From: Candidatus Villigracilaceae bacterium
Lineage (GTDB): Bacteria > Chloroflexota > Anaerolineae > Anaerolineales > Villigracilaceae
Length of the DNA stretch: 64,000 nucleotides
Direction of reading: 5' to 3'
Assembly: GCA_026645935.1 (NCBI GenBank)
Contig: JAPKMP010000006.1
Location: 124,001 to 188,000 of the forward strand
The notes below the pieces were generated by a model. The model did no database searches, was not told the origin of the DNA, and worked only from the letters and a program-made list of their open reading frames with translations. The position numbers and the translations under genes are program-made. Each line of letters starts with the position of its first letter. Positions within the stretch are counted from its first letter, which is position 1. Of this stretch, positions 9,118 through 15,604 are shown piece by piece.

Positions 9118-9777
9118 CTAACCATCAAGGGTGCGCCACTTCCATGTGAGCCAGATAATCAGTAATATGCACGCAACCTCTACTGTTTCAAACAGCACAT
9201 AATACAGACCGTGCCCGCCTATAACGATATGTACAATCATGTAGGCGCCAATGATGACGGTTACCCAGCGATTTACTTTGTAGCTCAATACCCAGGACAG
9301 AAGAACCGGGGAAATTGAAGCAATCATTAATATTGCGCCCGCCAGCAAACCACCCGCAGGCAATGGAGCTCCCGCCATTACTTCACGGATTGGAGATGTG
9401 GGATCCAGCAAAGAAACAATATCCGCATAAACCATAAGCAAGACTACAAATATCCATAGCAATGAGAGTTTTACCCTTGGATCTATTCCGATAATCGATT
9501 TGTTTGTATTCATATTTTTCTCCTTTTTTGGCCGATATGGATTAGTTTCATTGATTTGGACTTGATTGACCGAGATCAAGGTCATTCCCAAATCACGCAC
9601 TTTTTTAAGCAAGCCATGCATCGCGGCCTGGTCAACCACGGGTCCGGTTAGAAACGTGTCGCCGTCCTCTTCCAGTGTGATGGTCAAGCCGTCGAACCAT
9701 GCCGCCCATTGGGCATCCAGATGTCCCTTGAGGCGGATTTCGTAGAACGGAATATTTTGGGGCGGCTTGTCAATCAT
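9118..9777 (-). CDS. Two-part protein: small FYEIR-type domain fused to a DUF6326-like membrane domain
   Basis: A continuous 219-residue frame. Residues 1-85 form a soluble domain (PFYEIRLKGHLDAQWAAWFD, then GPVVDQAAMHGLLKKVRDLG), a type I remember as a free-standing small protein. Residue 89 is an ATG at 9513 with its own GGAG seven bases upstream. It opens a 131-residue four-helix membrane protein resembling DUF6326 (IDPRVKLSLLWIFVVLLMVY). The simplest reading is two genes whose separating stop has been lost, with translation possible from both starts. A truncated copy of the first domain lies at 10204-10341. Confidence 0.65.
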   Translation of the reverse strand: MIDKPPQNIPFYEIRLKGHLDAQWAAWFDGLTITLEEDGDTFLTGPVVDQAAMHGLLKKVRDLGMTLISVNQVQINETNPYRPKKEKNMNTNKSIIGIDPRVKLSLLWIFVVLLMVYADIVSLLDPTSPIREVMAGAPLPAGGLLAGAILMIASISPVLLSWVLSYKVNRWVTVIIGAYMIVHIVIGGHGLYYVLFETVEVACILLIIWLTWKWRTLDG

Positions 9778-9779
9778 CG

Positions 9780-9900
9780 TTTTCTCTCAGTTACTGCCGT
9801 AGGATACCGTTGGAAGTGGTGAGGCGTCATCACCAGATGATGTGATTGAGGTGGTGATTGGGCGGGAAATAAAAACTCCAGCAGGCATTGCTGGAGTCAG
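9780..9900 (-). repeat. Terminator/inverted-repeat module, copy 1
   Basis: About 120 bp, alignable end to end with 10344-10470. It contains, reading the minus strand, a terminator hairpin (9875-9897), an inverted repeat ATCACC/GGTGAT (9829-9834 and 9853-9858) and the leader of the FYEIR-type gene at 9777. Confidence 0.75.
9871..9897 (-). terminator. Rho-independent terminator of the zinc-ribbon gene
   Basis: On the minus strand ACTCCAGCA pairs with TGCTGGAGT (9 bp stem, 9875-9897), followed by five T residues. It lies just past the stop at 9905. Confidence 0.8.
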
Positions 9901-9904
9901 GGTA

Positions 9905-10135
9905 TCAACTGGCTTGCTTGTGTATCACCGAAGCCCACCCTAGTTTTTGGCATTGCGGACACTTGACGTACCTACGAAAAATGATGTGGGGTCCCAGGTA
10001 GGCTAACCAACTTGTTGGCTGGAATTCAGTGTGGCAATGGGGACATTTATAACCATAGTTTTTCCTTTGCCAAAAGAATAAACGGAAGATTATCCAGGCT
10101 ATTATGACAAGGAAAATTAAATAATACTCGTTCAT
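9905..10135 (-). CDS. Small membrane-anchored zinc-ribbon protein
   Basis: 76 residues: one N-terminal membrane helix (about 4-21), then a zinc ribbon with CPHC at about 32-35 and CPQC near 60. AAGGAG precedes the ATG. It has its own terminator. The ribbon would face the cytoplasm if the helix is a simple N-out anchor (inference). No named family recognised. It lies between the two copies of the FYEIR-type gene module. Confidence 0.75.
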   Translation of the reverse strand: MNEYYLIFLVIIAWIIFRLFFWQRKNYGYKCPHCHTEFQPTSWLAYLGPHIIFRRYVKCPQCQKLGWASVIHKQAS

Positions 10136-10203
10136 TTGTATTTCTCCTTTATATTTTCAACTACTGTGACTTGAAGGTAGACTTCCAACAACCTAAAAAA
10201 GAT

Positions 10204-10341
10204 TTAACTTCGATTGGTCATTTTTTCCTCCTTGTTTTTTATCGGCATGTCCTGCCGCGAAAACGATATTGCGTTTTTTATGTCCTTGCACTCATGGCGG
10301 ATTTCGTAGAACTCAACATTCGAGGGCGGCTTGTCATTCAT
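10204..10341 (-). pseudogene. Truncated FYEIR-type small gene
   Basis: The start MNDKPPSNVEFYEIRHE matches the first residues of the protein at 9777 (MIDKPPQNIPFYEIRLK). After residue 17 the similarity is lost and the frame ends after 45 codons. The upstream region is also a copy of the region upstream of 9777. This looks like a duplicated gene that suffered an internal deletion, though a short peptide could still be made. Confidence 0.65.
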
Positions 10342-10395
10342 TATCTTCTTTCGGTTATTCTGCCTGTAAGATACCGCTGGATGTAGTGAAATGTC

Positions 10396-10425
10396 ATCAC
10401 CACATGATGTGATTGCTGTGGTGAT
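10396..10425. promoter_or_regulatory. Inverted repeat, probable operator
   Basis: ATCACCACA (10396-10404) and TGTGGTGAT (10417-10425) form a perfect 9-bp inverted repeat with a 12-bp spacer. It lies upstream of the small gene at 10341 and just past the terminator of the MalT-like regulator. A shorter version is kept at 9829-9858. Being conserved in both copies suggests a protein-binding site, possibly for the adjacent LuxR-type regulator (inference). Confidence 0.5.
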
Positions 10426-10433
10426 TGTGCGGA

Positions 10434-10466
10434 AAACAAAAAAACTCCACCAGATGATGCTGGAGT
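10434..10466 (-). terminator. Rho-independent terminator of the MalT-like gene
   Basis: On the minus strand ACTCCA pairs with TGGAGT (10444-10466), with two more pairs after one mismatch, followed by a run of seven T residues. Confidence 0.75.
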
Positions 10467-10489
10467 CGGGCTGGAGAAGTTTTGGACAG

Positions 10490-13141
10490 CTAGAACAGAT
10501 CGAGTTCTTGCGCACGGCGGACAGCCGCCCGGCGGTTGTTGACCCCGAGTTTATTGAAAATATTTTTGGTGTGGGTACGCAACGTGTTGAGCGACACGAT
10601 CAATCGTTCGGCAATTTCGGGTCCGCTTAATTCACTGCGAAGCAATTTGAGCACTTCCAGTTCGCGTTCGCTCAACGGTTCGATCATTTTGGACTTTTGG
10701 TTTGTGATTTTGGATTGGAGAATGATTTCAGTCGACTTAGGGAAAGCCGCCAGTAATTTGTTGGCATAATCGGGTCTGATTCCCTGAGCCGCTGCAGTGG
10801 CCAGGAGCTCTGCCATCCGAGGCCCTTCATCCACAAAGAGACGGATGAAGCCTTCTGGTTCAGCGCGCGATAACACTTCGTCGAGCAATTCCATTGCCTT
10901 TTCTTTTTCGCCATTGGTATATAGGGCAATAGATTGCAAAGTCATCACCATGAGGAGCCTGTATACCCATTCTTTTGATTCCGCTTCGTGGCGTAGCGGT
11001 TCCAGCACTGCGAGCGCTTCGGCTGGATTACCCCGGGCGATGAGCGCCCGTGCCTGCATGAGCGGAAGGTTATTTTGCTGTGCCAGTTGAAGGGCTGCAT
11101 CTGTGTTACCTTGGCGGATAAGGACAAACGCCTTGTCGTAGGCAATATATGGCGCGCGGAAAGTGTAGTCCCTTTGATGTGCGTTTTGTTCCACCTGCGA
11201 AAGAATTTCCGCCGCACTGACCGCATCTCCCCGTGCCAGTTTCAAACGAGCTAAAAACATCTCGCTCAAAATTAACCTGTCAACGACCTGATCATATTGC
11301 TGCGCCAACCGAAAACTCTGCTCCCCGTATTGCTCGGCGGCATTCAAATCATTCCATTCATAATGGATCCGAGCCAAACCGAGAAACACCAAAGGGGCAT
11401 TATAAGGGGAGTAAACATCAACCATTTTCATGGTTTGATTGTAGGTCTCGGCTGCCAAATGAAGCTGGCTTTTTTCTTCCTGTAGCTGCCCCAAACGGAT
11501 CAAAGCAATTGTGGCATCAATATCATCACCGGCTGCCCGGGCAAGAGAGTAAGCTTCAGTATAAGCATGACCGGCTTCGACCAAATCTCTCTGAAGATAA
11601 TAGGCAAACCCCAACGAGCGGACCGCCATGGATCGATCTGCCAGATTATTGGGATGTAGGTACTCTAGGGCGCGGCGCGCCTGCATGAAGATAGTTTCTG
11701 TCTGGGTCTGCGCTTGTGCCACGTTGGCTCTGGCGGCGGCTATTTTCCCGATCAGGTCCCTGGTCGCATCATCTGATACTGCATCCGATAAGGCTGTGGA
11801 AGTTAGAGCGGCTTCAGTTGCCTGGAGTTTTTCCTCCACGCCGGTTATTTGACCGATGACCAGCAACATGGCAGCCTGCCCCCACCATAACGCAGGCTTT
11901 GCATCCAGCACAGTTTTTGGCAGTGACTCCAACCAGCCCAGGATCGTTGTCGCCGTGCCGCGCCGATGCACGGGCATCTTCCTGCTTTCCATCAGACGTA
12001 TGGCGCGCTCGACATCATTCGCCGCCGCCGCATGGCGGAAAGCATCAAGCATCAGATCATTGTTTTCATACCATTCACTGGCGCGGATATGCAGCTGGGC
12101 GATTTCTTCGGAGCCAAGACTTTGCCCTAGCCGCTTGCGGAGCAAATCCATAAAAAGATGGTGATAGCGATACCAGCGTCGATCATTATCCAACGGGACG
12201 ATGAACAGGTTGGCGTGTTCGAGATATTCCAGAGTTTTTTGCGCGGGCACAGAGGAATCAAGCAGAATAGTATCGCAAAGGGGACCGCACATTCGGTCAA
12301 GAATGGAAGTCCGCAGCAAAAAGGATTGGATGTTTTCGGGCTGTTGCTGCAAAACTTCTTCGAGCAAATAATCCATTACAAAGCGATGGCTGCCGGTGAA
12401 CGATTGGATGAAATCGGCGGCGTCCTTATATCCGCGCATGGAGAGTGCCGCCAATTGCAGACCGGCGATCCAGCCTTCGGTGCGCTTGTCCAGCGTGGCG
12501 ATGTCTTCTTCAGAAAGATTCAATCCCATATTGCGGTTGAGAAATTCGGCGGCTTCGACGGGGGTGAAGCGCAGGTCGGCGGCGCGCAACTCGTTATATT
12601 GATTCAGAGCGCGCAGGCGTGCCAGCGGCAGGCTTGGATCTTCGCGCGTGGCAATGACCAGGTGCATCTGTTGCGGCTGGTGCTCGATGAGGAACGCCAG
12701 CGATTGATCAACCCCTTGAGAATCGATTAAGTGATAATCGTCAAGGACGAGCAGGAAATTTTCTGGGAGGGTTGAAATCTCGTTGAGCAGGGTGGTCAAA
12801 ATGGTTTCGATCTGCAATGGCTGGGGGGAGTAAAGCGCTACCAACAGGCTCTCGCCAATTCCCTCCTTGATATTTTGTAATGCCGCTATCAGGTACGAGA
12901 TGAAACGCGCCGGGTCGTTATCCCCATCATCCAGCGAAAGCCATGCAACCGGGAGTCCGCTTTGGGCGACCCATTCGCTGACCAGGGTAGTCTTGCCAAA
13001 CCCAGCGGAAGCGGAAACGAGAGTCAACTTGTGACCTGAACTAAGACCTTGGTTCAATTGTTCGATCAGGCGCGGACGGGGAACAGTGTCGGGTCGGGGT
13101 GCGGGGACGTATAGCTTCGTTGCCAGGATCGGTGCGGGCAT
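10490..13141 (-). CDS. MalT-like LuxR-family transcriptional regulator
   Basis: About 883 residues from the ATG at 13141. The layout is that of the large ATP-binding LuxR (LAL/MalT) regulators: a family N terminus MPAPILATKLYVPAPRP, a P-loop SASAGFGKTT near residue 45, a STAND-type ATPase core, a TPR-like helical region, and a C-terminal LuxR helix-turn-helix (LSERELEVLKLLRSELSG onward). The open frame extends to 13276, but those 45 extra codons overlap a dehydrogenase remnant read in another frame, so I reject that start. It probably controls the membrane-protein genes downstream (inference). It has its own terminator. Confidence 0.85.
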   Translation of the reverse strand: MPAPILATKLYVPAPRPDTVPRPRLIEQLNQGLSSGHKLTLVSASAGFGKTTLVSEWVAQSGLPVAWLSLDDGDNDPARFISYLIAALQNIKEGIGESLLVALYSPQPLQIETILTTLLNEISTLPENFLLVLDDYHLIDSQGVDQSLAFLIEHQPQQMHLVIATREDPSLPLARLRALNQYNELRAADLRFTPVEAAEFLNRNMGLNLSEEDIATLDKRTEGWIAGLQLAALSMRGYKDAADFIQSFTGSHRFVMDYLLEEVLQQQPENIQSFLLRTSILDRMCGPLCDTILLDSSVPAQKTLEYLEHANLFIVPLDNDRRWYRYHHLFMDLLRKRLGQSLGSEEIAQLHIRASEWYENNDLMLDAFRHAAAANDVERAIRLMESRKMPVHRRGTATTILGWLESLPKTVLDAKPALWWGQAAMLLVIGQITGVEEKLQATEAALTSTALSDAVSDDATRDLIGKIAAARANVAQAQTQTETIFMQARRALEYLHPNNLADRSMAVRSLGFAYYLQRDLVEAGHAYTEAYSLARAAGDDIDATIALIRLGQLQEEKSQLHLAAETYNQTMKMVDVYSPYNAPLVFLGLARIHYEWNDLNAAEQYGEQSFRLAQQYDQVVDRLILSEMFLARLKLARGDAVSAAEILSQVEQNAHQRDYTFRAPYIAYDKAFVLIRQGNTDAALQLAQQNNLPLMQARALIARGNPAEALAVLEPLRHEAESKEWVYRLLMVMTLQSIALYTNGEKEKAMELLDEVLSRAEPEGFIRLFVDEGPRMAELLATAAAQGIRPDYANKLLAAFPKSTEIILQSKITNQKSKMIEPLSERELEVLKLLRSELSGPEIAERLIVSLNTLRTHTKNIFNKLGVNNRRAAVRRAQELDLF

Positions 13142-13176
13142 AGCTTGATTATAATGCGCAACCTCCACCTTCCGAT

Positions 13177-13347
13177 TTATGATGATGCCACCGTGAAAAT
13201 AACATTCCTTTTTTATGCCCTTGCTCGACATAGCGATATACCTCGATGATTTTATCGAAGGGGTATATCCAATCAATGACTGGTTTTAGTTTGCCGGTTT
13301 GGGTCAGGTCTTTGAGCAGAAGCAGGTTTTCACGCTTCTCGCCGCCA
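13177..13347 (-). pseudogene. C-terminal fragment of an MDR alcohol dehydrogenase/quinone reductase
   Basis: The minus strand reads RENLLLLKDLTQTGKLKPVI, then YPFDKIIEVYRYVEQGHKKG, then after a one-base slip NVIFTVASS and a TAA at 13177. This is the usual C terminus of zinc-independent MDR reductases (compare the end of the gene at 50950-51939). The rest of the gene is missing; the break falls ~55 bp from the mvaD-derived repeat at 13402. Confidence 0.85.
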
Positions 13348-13401
13348 CTGACACATCCAACTCATTGGGTAAATGTTCAATAAATGAGATACTTGGCATA
13401 G

Positions 13402-13525
13402 TGGTATCATCACACTATGACCTCTGCTACCGCCCAAGCATTTTCTAATATCGCCTTCATCAAATTTACATTGGCAAAACTCGATTGAACTAACCGCAAG
13501 GTTTATTGTGTCGGAAAATTGGCAT
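13402..13525 (+). repeat. mvaD-5'-end repeat, copy 2
   Basis: TGGTATCATCAC, then an ATG 15 nt after the block start (13417), then M-T-S-A-T-A-Q-A-F-S-N-I-A-F-I-K and the shared tail. The tail from 13458 is identical to copy 4 over about 50 bp. Similarity fades after TTTATTGTG.CGG. Confidence 0.92.
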
Positions 13526-13715
13526 TTGGAATAGTCAACTCAATTCTAGCTAAGTTTCCAAAGCCGCCAGGCACGCCGGAATCCCAGCCGCTTACAAAAG
13601 CAACCCACTATTAACCATAGCGTGGCTTATCCTGCACAGATTAACGCATCGTTTCCAGATGTTGGGCATCCTGTATTGGCAAGCGTTGCCAGAGCCACAA
13701 GTCCATCTTGAACGC

Positions 13716-13744
13716 TTGACTCCACAAGTAAAATACCGTATTAT
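13716..13744 (+). promoter_or_regulatory. Sigma-70-type promoter of abiEi-abiEii
   Basis: TTGACT (13716-13721) and TATTAT (13739-13744) with a 17-bp spacer. The downstream operator begins 5 bp past the -10. Confidence 0.75.
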
Positions 13745-13749
13745 GTGAA

Positions 13750-13778
13750 CTGTAAGTTAGCATTAAGCTAACTTACAG
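13750..13778. promoter_or_regulatory. Operator palindrome of the AbiE pair
   Basis: CTGTAAGTTAGC (13750-13761), spacer ATTAA, GCTAACTTACAG (13767-13778): a perfect 12-bp inverted repeat over the likely transcription start and just ahead of the ribosome binding site. AbiEi antitoxins are known to bind inverted repeats in their own promoters, so this is very likely the autoregulatory site. Confidence 0.8.
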
Positions 13779-13785
13779 GTGAAAT

Positions 13786-14382
13786 ATGCAAAAAAGTCAG
13801 TATTTAGAGACCCTTCTACGATCCATCAAGACTGTCTTTACCTTGGAAGACATAGCCATATTATGGCAAGAGCCAAGTACGCAAGCTGTCCGAGTCCGGC
13901 TCAGCTATTATGTTCGGCGCGGAAAATTGTATCGCATCCGAAAGGGACTCTACGCCAAGGATAAGAATTACAGTAAATTGGAGCTTGCCACACGGATATT
14001 TACCCCTTCCTATATAAGTTTTGAGACCATCCTCGCCCGGGAAGGTCTGATCTTCCAATTTCATACCCAGATCAGCGTCGCTTCTTATTTGACACGCGAG
14101 ATCGAAGTGGATGGACAGGTCTACTCATTCAGGAAGATCAAAATGCCCATCCTCACCCATCCCATGGGTGTCGAAAATAAGAATGAGACCTCCATTGCAA
14201 CCAGGGAACGCGCATTGTTGGATACCCTCTATCTTCGAGGCGAGTATCAAATTGACAATCCCAACGGTTTGGATTGGAACAGGATATTCGACATGCTTCC
14301 GATCTACCATAACCAAAGGATGGCAAGTCGAATACGCAAACTTTATAAGCAAGTAAACCGTTCAAAGGAGGGATCGCCATGA
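13786..14382 (+). CDS. abiEi: AbiEi-family antitoxin (type IV toxin-antitoxin)
   Basis: 198 residues. An N-terminal winged helix (about 10-60: FTLEDIAILW, VRVRLSYYVRRGKLYRIRKG) is followed by the antitoxin C-terminal domain with the SYISFETILAREGLI pattern and a late RERALLDTLYL helix, as in AbiEi/COG5340 proteins. In this type the antitoxin does not bind the toxin; it opposes it and represses the operon through an N-terminal DNA-binding domain. AGGTGA precedes the ATG. Its stop overlaps the toxin start by 4 nt (ATGA), a typical translationally coupled pair. Confidence 0.88.
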   Translation: MQKSQYLETLLRSIKTVFTLEDIAILWQEPSTQAVRVRLSYYVRRGKLYRIRKGLYAKDKNYSKLELATRIFTPSYISFETILAREGLIFQFHTQISVASYLTREIEVDGQVYSFRKIKMPILTHPMGVENKNETSIATRERALLDTLYLRGEYQIDNPNGLDWNRIFDMLPIYHNQRMASRIRKLYKQVNRSKEGSP

Positions 14383-15068
14383 AACTCGACATCTCCACCC
14401 ACAAGACCATCCTCTTCCAGATCCTCAAGGACATCTATTCGGACACGAGGATCGCGCCTTACCTGGGTTTCAAGGGCGGCACTGCTGCCTTGATGTTCTA
14501 CGGCTTGGATCGCTTCTCCGTCGATCTCGACTTCGATTTGTTGGACGAGTCCAAAGAAGAGGTTGTATTCGAGCGGGTCACAAATATAGTCGAGAAGTAC
14601 GGAACGATCCGGGAGGCAAAGAGGAAGCGATTTGGTCTCTTCTATGTGCTGTCCTACGAGGATACGGCGCGCCACATCAAGGTGGAAATCAACCGGAGGC
14701 AATTTGGATCTCGCTATGGGGTCAAGACTTATCTGGGTGTATCCATGCTTGTGATGGTTCCCGAGGATGTCTTTGCGCATAAATTGGTCGCCATGCACGA
14801 ACGGATCGGCAAGACCAGCCGCGACATTTACGACGTTTGGTTTTTTCTTCAACAGCGGTTTCCGATCAATCGCGAGATCGTGGAGGAACGCTCCGGAATG
14901 TCCTGCGACGCGTTTCTACAAACCTGTATCATGCAATTGGAAAAGATGAGCAATCGCAACATCTTGGACGGGGTTGGGGAGTTTTTGACGTCCAGCCAGA
15001 AGGATTGGGCAAAAGCCAAATTACGCGAGGAGACAATTTCTTTGTTGAAATTGAGGTTGGGGAGTTAG
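14379..15068 (+). CDS. abiEii: AbiEii-family nucleotidyltransferase toxin
   Basis: 229 residues. The nucleotidyltransferase motif is clear: FKGGTAALMFYGLDRFSVDL gives the GG pair at 33-34 and the metal-binding aspartates at 49 and 51. A later conserved block (VPEDVFAHKLVAMHERIGK, then RDIYDVWFF) carries the usual Lys and Asp. Related toxins transfer nucleotides to tRNA 3' ends and stop growth; some AbiE systems give abortive phage defence. All motif residues are present, so the toxin looks functional. The pair is the only cargo between mvaD-derived repeats 2 and 3. Confidence 0.9.
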   Translation: MKLDISTHKTILFQILKDIYSDTRIAPYLGFKGGTAALMFYGLDRFSVDLDFDLLDESKEEVVFERVTNIVEKYGTIREAKRKRFGLFYVLSYEDTARHIKVEINRRQFGSRYGVKTYLGVSMLVMVPEDVFAHKLVAMHERIGKTSRDIYDVWFFLQQRFPINREIVEERSGMSCDAFLQTCIMQLEKMSNRNILDGVGEFLTSSQKDWAKAKLREETISLLKLRLGS

Positions 15069-15604
15069 CGGCTGAGTGGTTCCTGGGAAAGCAATTTCTT
15101 CCCAACCTGACTCGATGATTTCGCGTACGGCTGTTCCGGGCCGGATACGATATTCGGCAAGAATTTCCGCCTGAGTAAGCTTAGTAAGAAGAAAGAGGTT
15201 AGCAATTCAAACTGTCCACCTCTTTTGGTTTTAGAAATTGGTGCAAATTTTGTTGAAATGAAAATTGGAAGTGGTATCATCACCTTATGACCACCGTGAC
15301 CGCCCAAGCGTTTTCTAATATCGCTTTCACTAAGTAGTCACACTGGATACACTATTGAACTGACGGCAAGGTTTGTTTTGGGGAAAGTCAACTTTAATAG
15401 TTTAGTTTAAAGCACTAGAGATCAAAATTAAAAGGAATGGAATCCCTTCATTTACCTTTTAATCTGTATGCATCTTCGAGAATAAAGAAGCAGGATGTCA
15501 GACAGCAGTTTGGTAATACTATAAGAAGTGGGAAAGTTTGAAAACGAATCAAGCGCGTATTTAAAGGAGGTTAGCCTGTCAAAGATAATCAAAAGTTATA
15601 CCTT
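15069..15604. other. Gene-free stretch with repeat copy 3 and a possible gene scrap
   Basis: Between the toxin gene and the regulator gene. Minus-strand bases ~15070-15210 read LTQAEILAEYRIRPGTAVRE then IIESGWEEI without a start, which could be a decayed coding fragment; I do not recognise it. Copy 3 of the repeat follows at 15272. A 9-bp inverted repeat (ATTAAAAGG 15427-15435, CCTTTTAAT 15455-15463) lies near the end. Confidence 0.5.
15272..15385 (+). repeat. mvaD-5'-end repeat, copy 3 (divergent)
   Basis: TGGTATCATCACCTT then ATG at 15287 and M-T-T-V-T-A-Q-A-F-S-N-I-A-F-T-K, stop. The first 45 bases are the closest of the four copies to the real mvaD. The tail differs in its first part but regains CTATTGAACTGACGGCAAGG, clearly related to the tails of the other copies. 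Confidence 0.88.

Larger units (their letters stand above)
10344..10470 (-). repeat. Terminator/inverted-repeat module, copy 2
   Basis: Second copy of the ~120-bp module seen at 9780-9900, with the same order of leader, inverted repeat and terminator. By eye about 70% identical, so it is an old duplication. Confidence 0.75.
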
